Below are positions 1 through 8,253 of a stretch of 64,000 nucleotides of DNA, one piece after another. A program made the translations under genes and the position numbers. The number at the start of each line of letters is the position of its first letter. The first letter of the stretch is position 1. The notes under the pieces are model-generated. The model made no database searches, had not been told where the DNA came from, and saw only the letters and a program-made list of their open reading frames with translations. The DNA lies in NCBI RefSeq assembly GCF_000296815.2, contig NZ_CAIT01000006.1, positions 1,618,777 to 1,682,776 of the forward strand, read 5' to 3'. Source of the stretch: Fibrisoma limi BUZ 3 (GTDB lineage Bacteria; Bacteroidota; Bacteroidia; Cytophagales; Spirosomataceae).

Positions 1-210
1 TAACCGCAGGCGTTCGCCGGGAGCTATCTGAACGGACTGATTTCGAAAATAAAGCACCAGCGCCATTCCACCGGCCGCCAGCAACGTACGGTACAGCACC
101 ACCACTGGCGACGACAGTGGCTCCAGAAACTTGCCCAGAATGGCCGTGAAGCCCCAGATTACCACGATAAAGTGAAGTTGCAGGTAATCGGCAAGTGTTG
201 GTTTTGTCAT
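1..210 (-). CDS. EamA/DMT-family permease, N-terminal fragment
   Basis: Reading leftward from an ATG at 208-210, seventy codons stay open to the window edge, so only the N-terminus is visible. The protein starts MTKPTLADYLQLHF and has a first membrane segment containing VVIWGFTAILGK, followed by an LYRTLLAAGGMALVLY segment. A WGFTAI-type first helix followed by an R-T/L-rich second helix is typical of the drug/metabolite transporter (EamA) superfamily of inner-membrane permeases. The substrate cannot be told. The family call rests on about 70 residues, so it is moderately certain. Confidence 0.65.
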   Translation of the reverse strand, partial: MTKPTLADYLQLHFIVVIWGFTAILGKFLEPLSSPVVVLYRTLLAAGGMALVLYFRNQSVQIAPGERLRL

Positions 211-295
211 AATGGATGTGATCGCGCTGAAGGTCCTCGATTACACAAGGCAACATCCGCCCGGCTACGTGTAATTCGTGGCATTATATTTCAGT

Positions 296-1372
296 TCATC
301 GGGGGATTGTCTTGTACAGCAACACTCCGATGCCCGCAAAAATAAGGTTTGGCAGCCAGACCGCCAGCACGGGATTCAGATTACCGGCTTCGGCGATACC
401 CTTGGCCAGCATGAAAAACAGCAGGTACGTGAACGCCAGCATGAAACCCAGCGCTACCTGCCAGCCTACCCCCCGCCGGGTTTTACGGGCCGACATAATG
501 ACGCCGATCACCGTCAGGATGATAATGGCAAAGGGTCGGGTGTCGCGGGCATATTTTTCGAGCAGGTACGTTTCCACACCATCGGCCCCCCGGCTTTGCA
601 GCAGTTCAATATGCCGGTTGAGTTCGGGCCGCGTAAAGGTTTCGTAGAGGTTGAAGTCGCTGCCGAAGTCGTCGGGTTTCAGGTTCAGGGTGGTATCCAT
701 GCGGGTGCCAGGCGTCAGGGTTTCGCGCTGACCGTCAATGTTCCGCACTTTGTAGTCGTAGACCGCCCACTTCTTTTTCTTGGCATCCCACTCAATCCGG
801 TCAGCCGACAACTTCTGCTTAAGCTGGTTACCCTCGATTTTCTCCAGGGTAAACTTATAGCCGGTGTTGCTCGAGTTGTTATAGCTCTCCAGGTACGCAT
901 ACACATCCGGCGCAATCTTAAGGTGTACGTTGCGGCCAGAATACGTATAGGCGTCGTTGATGTACTGTACTTCAAACGCGATTCGGGTCTTGTTGGCCCT
1001 CGGAATCACGTAGTTGACCAGAAAGAACGTCAGCACCGCCAGCACCGACGCCCCAACAACGTAGGGAAACAGCAACCGCATGAAACTGATGCCGCTGCTC
1101 AGCATGGCAATGATTTCGGTCCGGGCCGCCAGCCGCGAAGTGAGGAACACCGTGGCAATGAAAACCATCAGCGGACTGATGTAGTTGGCCCAGTACGGAA
1201 CAAAATTCAGGTAGTATTCCCCCAGAATTTTATCAGTCGGGGCATTGTGGTGGTGAAAGTTATCCACCTTCTCGGTGTAGTCGATTACCACGACCACCAG
1301 TACGATAACCAGCACCACGAAGATGTACGTCTGCAGGAATCGTTTGAGTATATACCAGTCTAATAATTTCAT
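296..1372 (-). CDS. LptF/LptG-family permease (YjgP/YjgQ)
   Basis: The protein has 358 residues, the usual length for LptF/LptG inner-membrane subunits of the LptBFG ABC transporter, which extracts lipopolysaccharide from the inner membrane. It begins MKLLDWYILKRFLQTY, the characteristic amphipathic start of the family. Membrane segments lie near residues 15-35, 60-80 and 100-120, then comes a large periplasmic beta-jellyroll-like part (about 130-260) and three C-terminal membrane segments. The tail GIGVLLYKTIPR is also typical. It is monocistronic here; the partner permease and LptB are not in the window. Whether it is the LptF or LptG paralogue is not decided. Confidence 0.85.
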   Translation of the reverse strand: MKLLDWYILKRFLQTYIFVVLVIVLVVVVIDYTEKVDNFHHHNAPTDKILGEYYLNFVPYWANYISPLMVFIATVFLTSRLAARTEIIAMLSSGISFMRLLFPYVVGASVLAVLTFFLVNYVIPRANKTRIAFEVQYINDAYTYSGRNVHLKIAPDVYAYLESYNNSSNTGYKFTLEKIEGNQLKQKLSADRIEWDAKKKKWAVYDYKVRNIDGQRETLTPGTRMDTTLNLKPDDFGSDFNLYETFTRPELNRHIELLQSRGADGVETYLLEKYARDTRPFAIIILTVIGVIMSARKTRRGVGWQVALGFMLAFTYLLFFMLAKGIAEAGNLNPVLAVWLPNLIFAGIGVLLYKTIPR

Positions 1373-1435
1373 ACATCGATCGACCCGTTTGGGGGTCGGT
1401 TAGCGAGTTAAACAGCCCGGATCGCAGGTAGAGCC

Positions 1436-2101
1436 TTAACCGGCCGGTTGATTAACCAATAAATTTTTAGCCACTTCGTAGCTGATAAACACCGTCCGAT
1501 CCCCCACCAGTTGTACCAGCACCGATCGGTCGAAGGTGTTAACTTCCTGAACGACTACCGTACAGCCCAGCGTCAGGTTCGACCGGTCGAGATGTTGCAG
1601 AAACTCCGTCGAATGTTCGAGCACTCCCATCAGTTGAACAGGTTCGCCCACCACCACTTCCGACAACTTCTGATAGCCCGTTACCGGCATCTGCCCCGCC
1701 GGTGTCGGGATTGGGTCACCGTGCGGGTCGAACTGCGGGTGGCCCAGAAACGTATCGAGTCGCTCCACCAGTTCCTCCGACCGGATGTGCTCCAGCTCTT
1801 CGGCCATTTCGTGCACCTGGTCCCACCGGAAGCCCAGCTTATCGACCAGAAACACTTCCCACAACCGATGCCGCCGGATAATCTGTAGCGCCAGTCGCTC
1901 CCCTTCTTCCGTCAGCCGGACACCCTGGTATTTTTTGTAATGGATCAGTTGTTTATCAGCCAGTTTACGCAACATATCCGTCACCGAAGCCGCTTTGGTA
2001 GCCGTCATTTCGGCCAGCGCATTCGTACTTACTTCGCCCTGCTGTCGATTAGCGAGGTAGTAGATGGTCTTTAGATAGTTTTCTTCGGTGAATGACTGCA
2101 T
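1436..2101 (-). CDS. mntR: DtxR/MntR-family metal-dependent transcriptional repressor
   Basis: The protein has 221 residues. It opens with the winged helix-turn-helix start of the DtxR/MntR family (MQSFTEENYLKTIYYL, recognition region about residues 25-60). The metal-binding and dimerisation domain follows (about 65-140, with HEMAEELEHI and SEELVERLD), then a C-terminal SH3/FeoA-like domain (about 150-217). These repressors bind DNA when loaded with Mn(II) or Fe(II). The gene is divergent from an Nramp importer, and a 26-base palindrome sits between the two promoters, so I infer that it represses both itself and the importer. The mntR name is an inference from this context; an iron-sensing IdeR-like role is the alternative. 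Confidence 0.87.
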   Translation of the reverse strand: MQSFTEENYLKTIYYLANRQQGEVSTNALAEMTATKAASVTDMLRKLADKQLIHYKKYQGVRLTEEGERLALQIIRRHRLWEVFLVDKLGFRWDQVHEMAEELEHIRSEELVERLDTFLGHPQFDPHGDPIPTPAGQMPVTGYQKLSEVVVGEPVQLMGVLEHSTEFLQHLDRSNLTLGCTVVVQEVNTFDRSVLVQLVGDRTVFISYEVAKNLLVNQPAG

Positions 2102-2152
2102 AAGTACTGTCTGCCTTCAAAAACGACAGAAAACGGTAAAACAGTTTTCCCA

Positions 2153-2160
2153 CAAAGGTA
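2153..2160 (-). promoter_or_regulatory. -7 promoter element of the MntR-like gene
   Basis: On the minus strand these bases read TACCTTTG, matching the Bacteroidota TAnnTTTG -7 box, about 50 bases before the repressor start codon. No clear TTG -33 box lies at the usual distance. The operator palindrome at 2181-2206 begins about 20 bases upstream, where the -33 region should be, which fits autorepression. Confidence 0.5.
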
Positions 2161-2180
2161 GTTTTTATGTTAAACTTTCT

Positions 2181-2206
2181 AAAAATTTAGACTTGTCTAA
2201 ATTTTT
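2181..2206. promoter_or_regulatory. Palindromic operator between the MntR-like and mntH genes
   Basis: AAAAATTTAGAC (2181-2192) and GTCTAAATTTTT (2195-2206) are exact reverse complements separated by two bases. The TTTAGAC-n2-GTCTAAA core resembles the AT-rich palindromes bound by DtxR/MntR proteins. It lies between two outward-facing -7 boxes and so could control both genes. Binding is inferred from position and symmetry. Confidence 0.75.
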
Positions 2207-2220
2207 ATTTTAACAATCCT

Positions 2221-2228
2221 TATCTTTG
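2221..2228 (+). promoter_or_regulatory. -7 promoter element of mntH
   Basis: TATCTTTG matches the Bacteroidota -7 consensus TAnnTTTG. A TTG at 2193-2195 lies 25 bases upstream, slightly farther than the usual 17-23, and falls inside the operator palindrome. If this promoter is used, translation from a TTG at 2226 is impossible because it lies within the promoter. This favours the ATG at 2331 as the mntH start. Confidence 0.55.
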
Positions 2229-2330
2229 ATCCCTGAGAAATTAGGTAGCAGATACGGCACATTAAATCCGGAGCGGGTAGATGTCCACGGTCTTTCGTCG
2301 ACACTCGGGCCTTCAACATTCGATATCAGT

Positions 2331-3665
2331 ATGAATACAACAAATACGTTCATGAAAGGCTGGCGACAGGACAACGCATCCCAATCGCTGCCGGACGTCC
2401 ATAGTACCATAAAAGTACCCCGTAACAGCGGCTTCTTCCGCACCCTGATGGCCTACGTGGGCCCCGGACTCATGGTAGCCGTCGGCTACATGGACCCTGG
2501 CAACTGGGCTACCGACATTGCCGGGGGCGCTCAGTTTGGTTACCGGCTGCTGTCTGTCATTCTGATCTCCAATTTATTTGCCATCCTGCTTCAGCATCTG
2601 TCCTTAAAACTCGGCATCGCCACGGGCCGCGACCTGGCCCAGGCCTGCCGCGACCACTACAGCCGTCCGGTGTCGATTGGGTTGTGGCTGCTGGCCGAGA
2701 TCGCCATTGCGGCTACCGACCTGGCCGAAGTAATTGGTTCGGCTATTGCTCTGAATCTGCTGTTTGGCCTGCCGCTGCCGATTGGTATCAGTATCACCGC
2801 CCTCGATGTCATGCTACTGCTCTATTTGCAGCACAAGGGCTTCCGGGTGATCGAAAGCATCGTAGCCAGCCTGATTTTGATTATTCTGCTGTGTTTTGGT
2901 TACGAGCTGATCGTTTCCCAGCCGTCTGTTAGTGCCATTGCCGGGGGGCTGCTGCCCCGTGTGGAGATAGTCACGAACCCCAGTATGCTCTACATCGCCA
3001 TCGGGATTCTGGGTGCTACGGTGATGCCGCACAACCTGTACCTCCATTCCAGCATTGTACAGACCCGCGACTACGACCGCACGGACACCGGACGGCAATC
3101 GGCCATTCGGTTCGCCACCATCGACTCGACGGTTTCGCTGTTTCTGGCCTTTTTCATCAATGCGGCCATCCTGATTCTGTCGGCGGCTACGTTTCACTTC
3201 TCGGGCAATCAGCACGTGGCCGATATTACGGACGCTCATCAACTGCTTAACCCAATTCTGGGGGTTCAACTGGCGGGTATTCTCTTTGCGGTTGCGCTAC
3301 TGGCTTCGGGGCAAAACTCGACGCTGACGGGTACGCTGGCGGGGCAAATTGTGATGGAAGGGTTTCTGAACCTGCGGCTGAAGCCGTGGGTACGCCGACT
3401 CATTACGCGGCTGCTCGCCATCGTCCCGGCCCTGATTGTTGCTCTGCTGTACGGCGAAAAAGGAACCGCCGAGCTACTGGTGCTGAGCCAGGTTATACTG
3501 TCGTTGCAGTTGAGCTTTGCCGTGGTACCGCTGGTACAATTTACGGGCGACAAGCTTAAGATGGGCCGCTTTGTGAATCCACGGTGGATGAATGCCATTG
3601 CGTGGGCGATCGCCACGGTGATAATCGGCCTGAACGGCTACCTGCTCTGGAATACGCTGCTCTAA
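2331..3665 (+). CDS. mntH: Nramp-family Mn(II)/Fe(II) transporter
   Basis: This is a proton-coupled divalent metal importer of the inner membrane with about 444 residues from the ATG at 2331. The reading frame is open upstream to a TTG at 2226, but that codon lies in the promoter. The two Nramp signature helices are both present: DPGNW in the first membrane segment and [15 protein letters not shown] in the sixth, which together hold the metal. About eleven hydrophobic segments fit the family. It is divergent from the MntR-like repressor across a shared palindrome, so repression at sufficient metal is the likely control. The last four bases overlap the convergent response-regulator gene. Confidence 0.92.
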   Translation: MNTTNTFMKGWRQDNASQSLPDVHSTIKVPRNSGFFRTLMAYVGPGLMVAVGYMDPGNWATDIAGGAQFGYRLLSVILISNLFAILLQHLSLKLGIATGRDLAQACRDHYSRPVSIGLWLLAEIAIAATDLAEVIGSAIALNLLFGLPLPIGISITALDVMLLLYLQHKGFRVIESIVASLILIILLCFGYELIVSQPSVSAIAGGLLPRVEIVTNPSMLYIAIGILGATVMPHNLYLHSSIVQTRDYDRTDTGRQSAIRFATIDSTVSLFLAFFINAAILILSAATFHFSGNQHVADITDAHQLLNPILGVQLAGILFAVALLASGQNSTLTGTLAGQIVMEGFLNLRLKPWVRRLITRLLAIVPALIVALLYGEKGTAELLVLSQVILSLQLSFAVVPLVQFTGDKLKMGRFVNPRWMNAIAWAIATVIIGLNGYLLWNTLL

Positions 3666-4066
3666 CGACTGCCTGTTCCGGTGAGGTGTACAATCGCCGA
3701 CATGAGTGAATTGAAGCCGGCCAGCGTGGTCGGCTTTGTTATAAATTCGTTTGCGCCCATCGCATAACAGTAATCACGGTCTTCGTTTGCCGACGACGTA
3801 GTGAGCACAAGCACCGGAACCTGTCGGAAGTGATCGGTAGCCTTGATCTGCTTCAGTACGTCCCGACCATGCACCAGCGGTAGGTTGAGGTCCATCACAA
3901 TAATATCGGGCTGGCTTGGCGACGTAGCCAGATACGGCGCAATTTCGTCTCCCTGCATAATGACGTTCAGTTCACAGGCGACGGCGTTGGTTTGAAGCGC
4001 GTATTGAAACAGGTCCACATCATCCTGATCATCTTCGATCAGTAAAATCTGAATTTCGTCGCTCAT
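3662..4066 (-). CDS. Single-domain response regulator (Rcp1/CheY-like)
   Basis: The protein has 134 residues and consists only of a receiver domain: acidic pair in [13 protein letters not shown], phospho-acceptor Asp in [14 protein letters not shown], conserved Thr/Ser in [10 protein letters not shown] and conserved Lys in FITKPTT. There is no output domain, so it must act through protein contacts. The long spacer after the acidic pair is typical of regulators paired with phytochrome-like histidine kinases. The tail of such a kinase survives as a relic at 4487-4606 on the other strand. The end overlaps the mntH stop by four bases. Confidence 0.9.
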   Translation of the reverse strand: MSDEIQILLIEDDQDDVDLFQYALQTNAVACELNVIMQGDEIAPYLATSPSQPDIIVMDLNLPLVHGRDVLKQIKATDHFRQVPVLVLTTSSANEDRDYCYAMGANEFITKPTTLAGFNSLMSAIVHLTGTGSR

Positions 4067-4094
4067 GGTTATATGGTGGAAGGTAACTATCTGT

Positions 4095-4102
4095 CAAAGA
4101 TA
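4095..4102 (-). promoter_or_regulatory. -7 promoter element of the response regulator gene
   Basis: On the minus strand the bases read TATCTTTG, a perfect TAnnTTTG box 29 bases before the response regulator start codon. No well-spaced TTG was found upstream. Confidence 0.5.
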
Positions 4103-4486
4103 AGGATAGCCCTACAAAGCACCTTATTATTTATTGATTATTCGGTACAAACGGTTCATTGTGTTCTCATCAGCCATAGCCAATGGCCTCAGGGGATTAC
4201 GTACGCTGCCGGAACGAACCACACGTATCAGATGCCTGTTGCCGGCCGGGCCGTATCAGGAAATATTGCCTTGCAGCACAGCTTACTCCCTATTCAGCGC
4301 GGGGTAAACCAGAACCGCCGGCTTATTAACTGATCAGGATGCACCATAACACAACGCCCGTTGTTTCGGTTGATCAGATGATGCGATACCAACCGGGTTA
4401 GTAATCAGAGCCAATTAGATAAGGTGATAATGACTTTGGCTACGTCCGGGTAGCCAGCCGTACAGCATTGGCGTCTACAATGTCAC

Positions 4487-4606
4487 TGCGATGAAATTTT
4501 CGGTATTTTTCGGCGGCTCCTTACTACGACGTTCGGCGGCACGGGTATTGGGCTCGTCATTGGTAAGAAAACTGTTCACGGCCCGGTCTGGACGGTAAAT
4601 TTAACG
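4487..4606 (+). pseudogene. Relic of a histidine kinase C-terminus
   Basis: In one forward frame the bases from 4490 translate to DEIFGIFRRL, then FGGTGIGLVIGKKTVHG and a Trp-containing strand. This is the order of the end of an HATPase domain (F-box, G2 box, KK-V-HG-W) in sensor kinases next to Rcp1-like regulators. No start codon or upstream kinase body exists in the frame, and the part between the F-box and the G2 box is not typical. I read it as the last trace of a deleted kinase. The rest of 4067-4653 holds nothing I recognise; an 86-codon frame at 4073-4333 looks fortuitous. Confidence 0.5.
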
Positions 4607-4653
4607 GGACATTTACGTGGCCCTGCCGGTACAGCACAGCAGGCGTATTAAGT

Positions 4654-5418
4654 ATGACATCGATTGACTGGTCGTCCGTATTCGCTTACGGACTGTTATT
4701 TCTGGCCGCGCTGGGCGGGGGTGCCATGAACGCCGTTGCCGGGGGCGGTACCTTCCTGACGTTTCCATCCCTGACATTTTCGGGCTTATCGCTACTGTCG
4801 GCCAACGCCACCAGCACCGTAGCACTCTGGCCCGGTACTGTTTCGAGCGCTATCACGCTGCGGCAGCAATGGGGAGCCTACCGAAACCGACTCACCAGCT
4901 ATCTGCTGATCAGCCTGCTCGGCGGACTGGCCGGTTCCCTGCTTCTGCTTCGGCTTTCGTCCGACACGCTGGGCGAGGTTTTTCCGTATCTGCTGCTTAC
5001 GGCCACACTGCTGTTTGCGTTCAAGTCGCGGCTGGAGAAGCAACAAACCGCCGAACGCCCGGCTCCCGGCTGGCTCCAGACACTGGTTCTGTTACTGGTG
5101 TCCATTTACGGCGGATTTTTCGGCGGGGGCATGGGCATCATGATGATGGCTACGTTCAGTCTGCTGGGCATGACCGACGTCCGCAATGCCAATGCCCTGA
5201 AAGTCCTGCTGACCGTCGTCGTGAACGGCATTTCGGTCGTTACGTTCATCGTGGCCGATGTGATCGTCTGGCCGTCGGCCCTGGTTATGATCGGGGGGGC
5301 TATTCTGGGTGGGTACGCCGGGGCCGTTTACGCCAAACGGGTATCACCCCAGCGGCTGCGGATCATTATCGTAAGCATCGGCCTGATCCTGACGGTGTAT
5401 TTCTTCCTGCGTGCGTAA
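4654..5418 (+). CDS. TauE/SafE (TSUP) family sulfite/organosulfonate exporter-like protein
   Basis: The protein has 254 residues and about eight membrane segments in two repeats. The Gly-rich start of the first repeat (AVAGGGTFLTFPSLTFSGLS) and of the second (SIYGGFFGGGMGIMMMATF) are the duplicated TSUP signature. Members export sulfite, sulfoacetate or related anions; no neighbour indicates the substrate. The gene stands alone and its stop abuts the stop of the convergent WYL regulator gene with no spacer. Confidence 0.87.
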   Translation: MTSIDWSSVFAYGLLFLAALGGGAMNAVAGGGTFLTFPSLTFSGLSLLSANATSTVALWPGTVSSAITLRQQWGAYRNRLTSYLLISLLGGLAGSLLLLRLSSDTLGEVFPYLLLTATLLFAFKSRLEKQQTAERPAPGWLQTLVLLLVSIYGGFFGGGMGIMMMATFSLLGMTDVRNANALKVLLTVVVNGISVVTFIVADVIVWPSALVMIGGAILGGYAGAVYAKRVSPQRLRIIIVSIGLILTVYFFLRA

Positions 5419-6462
5419 TTATTCGTTTTCCGGCACCGTCAGGGCTTGACTCGCTTCGTAGCGCATGGTAGCAGCAGCCAGTCGCTGTTCAAGCCGGTGG
5501 CGAAGGCGGGCCGGTGCCAGCACCACCATTCCATCCCCGAAGCCCAGCACCTCGCGCTCCAGTTCGAAGTTCAACTGGACTTTCAGTTCGATCACAACAC
5601 CATCGTCACGTCGTTCAACAACCTGCTGCGACGCATGTAAAGGTTTGGTCTCTACATAGGGGGCCTGTTCCAGCGCTACCCAGATCAGTACCCGGCATGC
5701 CCGCATGGTCGTGCTAACCGTCACCCCGATCACATCCCGGTAGAACACATCAGGATCGATGCCCGGATTAGGGCGATACGTCACCTCGTCGGCCAGTTGT
5801 ACAGCCTGCATGCGATCCAGCGCCAGATTGACAACCTCGAATTGTTTTTCCCGAACGCCCACGGCGAACCAGCGGTTTTTATACTCTTTCAGCCACCAGA
5901 TTTGGAAACAGAATTGGCTAGGATTACGAGCCTGAAAGGCTTGATACATAATCTTCACCGGCTTCTGCTGCACGACCGCCTGGTAGAGCATGTCGAGGTA
6001 AACTAACCCTTTCAGGTTCTCATTTTTCTCGAAATCAATGACAGATTGGTTGTTCGTGGCCGCCGAGTACACGTGCGCTTCGAGTTTCTGCACTACTTCG
6101 TTCAGTTGCTCAAAATGCGAGAAGCCTTTGAATTGCCTTAATACCTCAACGGCCGCGCTCATCCGGCCGAGGTCCTGCCCCGTCAGTGGGATCTGCGTGA
6201 TGCTGTAGCCGGGATCTTCGTAGGCGTAATACTTTTTGCCAATCACCACGATGGGCGCATTGTACCCCAGCTTATCGCTGCGCATCATCTGAATGTCGGC
6301 CTGGATCGTTCGGCGACTGATGCCTTTCACAATCCCCTCGTATTCGTAGAGGGCTTCCGACACTTTTTCGATCAGATCATCGAGCGTCCATTTCCGGTAC
6401 CGGTTTGTCAGGCAAGTATCAATGGCACGGTAACGAATCAGGGCGTTGCGGTTGGCGGGCAT
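5419..6462 (-). CDS. WYL-domain transcriptional regulator divergent from the Ro60 gene
   Basis: The protein has 347 residues: an N-terminal winged helix (about 1-75, with GISRRTIQADIQMM as likely recognition helix), a linker (about 85-140) and a WYL domain (about 150-245) whose signature appears as WWLKEYKNRWFAVG. A C-terminal WCX-like extension (about 255-340) follows. WYL proteins are regulators thought to sense nucleic acids or nucleotides. The gene is divergent from the TROVE gene with about 110 bases between start codons. I infer that it controls the Ro60/Y RNA transcript, replacing the RtcR activator of enterobacterial RNA-repair operons. Activator or repressor is not decided by sequence. 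Confidence 0.87.
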   Translation of the reverse strand: MPANRNALIRYRAIDTCLTNRYRKWTLDDLIEKVSEALYEYEGIVKGISRRTIQADIQMMRSDKLGYNAPIVVIGKKYYAYEDPGYSITQIPLTGQDLGRMSAAVEVLRQFKGFSHFEQLNEVVQKLEAHVYSAATNNQSVIDFEKNENLKGLVYLDMLYQAVVQQKPVKIMYQAFQARNPSQFCFQIWWLKEYKNRWFAVGVREKQFEVVNLALDRMQAVQLADEVTYRPNPGIDPDVFYRDVIGVTVSTTMRACRVLIWVALEQAPYVETKPLHASQQVVERRDDGVVIELKVQLNFELEREVLGFGDGMVVLAPARLRHRLEQRLAAATMRYEASQALTVPENE

Positions 6463-6482
6463 GGAGGGCGCAAAATTTTTTA

Positions 6483-6525
6483 GAAAAATCTTGAAAATTT
6501 TTCAACTGCGCAAAAAGGCTGCGCA
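6483..6525. promoter_or_regulatory. Inverted repeats between the WYL and TROVE genes, possible operator
   Basis: Two symmetrical elements lie side by side. GAAAAAT (6483-6489) and ATTTTTC (6497-6503) form an inverted repeat with a 7-base spacer. TGCGCA occurs at 6507-6512 and again at 6520-6525, each itself a palindrome. Their position between the divergent starts makes them candidates for binding the WYL regulator. An approximate -7 box (AACCTTTG, ending at 6542) lies downstream facing the TROVE gene. Function is inferred. Confidence 0.4.
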
Positions 6526-6574
6526 GGAGGGCTAAACCTTTGTATCGTCAAGGTTGACACAAACGCCAAAGACC

Positions 6575-8098
6575 ATGAAATTCAACATCCGCAACCAGAA
6601 CAAAACGGTAAACTATGAGGGCGCTCAAGCCTTCACGTTGACTCCTGAGATGGAGCTTTACGCGGCTGTCGTTACGACTATGTTGAATGACAGCCACTAC
6701 GAAAAGACAGATAGCCGACTAATTCGCATCAGGGAGTTGATCGGTCAGGTCAATCCGGCGTTTGTGGCTAAGCTGGCAGTGTACGTTCGTAAAAAAATGT
6801 ATTTGCGCACAGCTCCGGTTATGCTCGTCGGCGAACTGGCCAAGGTTCACAACGGTAATAAGCTGGTCGGTAACGCCATCGGCCGGGTCGTACAACGCCC
6901 GGACGAAATCACGGAGCTGCTGGCCTATTACCAATTGACCAACGAGCGCACCGGCACGAAAAAGCTGAACCGCGTTTCGAAACAGGTGCAGAAAGGCCTG
7001 GCAACAGCCTTCAACAAGTTTGACGAGTACCAGTTCGCCAAGTATAACCGCGACACGGCCGTGAAGCTCCGCGATGCGTTATTTCTCGTCCATCCAAAAG
7101 CAAAAGACGAAACCCAACAAGCCGTTTTCAACAAGCTTGTCAGCGGTTCGCTGGCAACACCATACACCTGGGAAACCGAGTTGAGTGCATTGGGGCAAAC
7201 CAAGTTTGCAACCGACTCGGAAAAAGAGGCTGCCGTCCGGGCGAAATGGGAAGCGTTGATCGACAGCGGCAAAATGGGCTACATGGCTACCTTGCGGAAC
7301 CTTCGTAACCTATTGGAAGCTGGCATCAGCGCGGTTCATGTCGAAAAAGTATGCGCGCTGCTGGCCAACGAAAAAGCCGTCCGAAATGCCAGGCAGTTGC
7401 CGTTTCGATTCCTGGCGGCCTACCGCGAACTGACGCTGTTGAAACTAGGGCACGTTCCGATGGTGCTGGAGGCACTGGAAGACGCAGTCTATGCCAGCAC
7501 GGCTAATCTGCGCGGTTTTGGAGCCGATACCCGTGTGGTTGTAGCCTGCGACGTATCAGGATCGATGCAGCAGGTAGTTTCACCGAAAAGTAAAGTGATG
7601 CTCTACGACATTGGTTTACTCCTTGGTATGTTGCTGCAATCGAGATGCAGGCATGTGCTGAGCGGTATGTTCGGCGACAAGTGGAAAACGATCAGCCTGC
7701 CGACGAAACACGTACTGACCAATGTGAGCGAGTTCTACCAGCGCCAGGGTGAGGTTGGTTATTCAACCAACGGCTACCTCGTGCTCGACGACCTGATCAA
7801 GCGCCGATACGTAGCCGACAAGGTGATGTTTTTTACCGACTGCCAGATGTGGGACAGCGCAACCAGGAACCAGGTAGCTACGAATACCCTGGCTGCCAAG
7901 TGGACAAAGTACAAGCAGATTGCGCCCAATGCGAAATTATATCTGTTTGACTTAGCCGGCTATGGACAAGCACCATTGCGAGCAGAGAACAACGACGTTT
8001 ATCTGATCGCGGGTTGGTCAGACAAAATATTTGACGTATTGCAAGCCCTCGAAGAAGGGCAAACGACGCTGAGCCTGATTAACGAAATCGCGCTCTGA
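6575..8098 (+). CDS. rsr: TROVE-domain protein, bacterial Ro60 orthologue (Rsr)
   Basis: About 507 residues from the ATG at 6575 (MKFNIRNQNKTVNYEG); the frame extends seven codons up to a TTG, but the ATG fits the family start better. The TROVE HEAT-like ring spans about residues 10-320, and the von Willebrand A domain about 320-500, with an intact MIDAS start (VACDVSGSMQQ, the DxSxS motif). Ro60 rings bind the ends of misfolded RNAs in the channel and Y RNAs on the outside; bacterial Rsr works with exoribonucleases in RNA decay. The stop codon is only six bases before the first of four structured RNAs, so gene and RNAs are probably one transcription unit. The divergent WYL gene is the likely regulator. 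Confidence 0.93.
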   Translation: MKFNIRNQNKTVNYEGAQAFTLTPEMELYAAVVTTMLNDSHYEKTDSRLIRIRELIGQVNPAFVAKLAVYVRKKMYLRTAPVMLVGELAKVHNGNKLVGNAIGRVVQRPDEITELLAYYQLTNERTGTKKLNRVSKQVQKGLATAFNKFDEYQFAKYNRDTAVKLRDALFLVHPKAKDETQQAVFNKLVSGSLATPYTWETELSALGQTKFATDSEKEAAVRAKWEALIDSGKMGYMATLRNLRNLLEAGISAVHVEKVCALLANEKAVRNARQLPFRFLAAYRELTLLKLGHVPMVLEALEDAVYASTANLRGFGADTRVVVACDVSGSMQQVVSPKSKVMLYDIGLLLGMLLQSRCRHVLSGMFGDKWKTISLPTKHVLTNVSEFYQRQGEVGYSTNGYLVLDDLIKRRYVADKVMFFTDCQMWDSATRNQVATNTLAAKWTKYKQIAPNAKLYLFDLAGYGQAPLRAENNDVYLIAGWSDKIFDVLQALEEGQTTLSLINEIAL

Positions 8099-8104
8099 CA
8101 ACTA

Positions 8105-8240
8105 ACAGGATGTCGTAGGGGCGGGTTACTTCGCTCACCATTGGGGAAGAATAGTGTGATTCTTAACGTAGGATGAGACTATCCGGTGCAAATCCGGAAT
8201 GCGGTGCCCCAGACCCGCCCCGCCTGTTACTCCTGTTTTT
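8105..8240 (+). ncRNA. Y RNA-like RNA 1 (YrlA type)
   Basis: Outer stem ACAGGA (8105-8110) pairs with TCCTGT (8231-8236). A 7-base loop TGTCGTA (8111-8117) faces a 9-base loop GCCTGTTAC (8222-8230). The inner stem GGGGCGGGT (8118-8126) pairs perfectly with ACCCGCCCC (8213-8221). The 5' strand GGGTTACTTCG resembles the GGGTTAT side of the Ro-binding helix of animal Y RNAs. Inside are a hairpin AAGAAT/ATTCTT (8147-8164) and a 5-bp arm with a T-loop-like 7-base loop (8182-8198, loop TGCAAAT). No D-arm is obvious. A T-run follows the outer stem. It starts six bases after the Ro60 stop codon. Confidence 0.8.
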
Positions 8241-8253
8241 AATTGTTTGTAGG

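Noticed and set aside
278-1363. 361-codon forward frame opposite the LptF/LptG-type gene
   Set aside because: It is the antisense shadow of a clear membrane protein and shows a shadow-type composition rich in His, Gln and Arg without hydrophobic order.
2226-2330. TTG start for mntH at 2226
   Set aside because: The codon lies inside the TATCTTTG promoter box and the added residues do not resemble Nramp N-termini.
4073-4333. 86-codon forward frame after the response regulator
   Set aside because: No recognisable domain or ribosome site; it overlaps the promoter of the divergent regulator gene.
8118-8221. Cobalamin riboswitch because of CCGGTGCAAATCCGG and nearby C-rich bases
   Set aside because: The rest of the riboswitch core is missing, the element follows a stop codon and precedes other RNAs rather than a B12 gene, and the outer stems match the Y RNA units.
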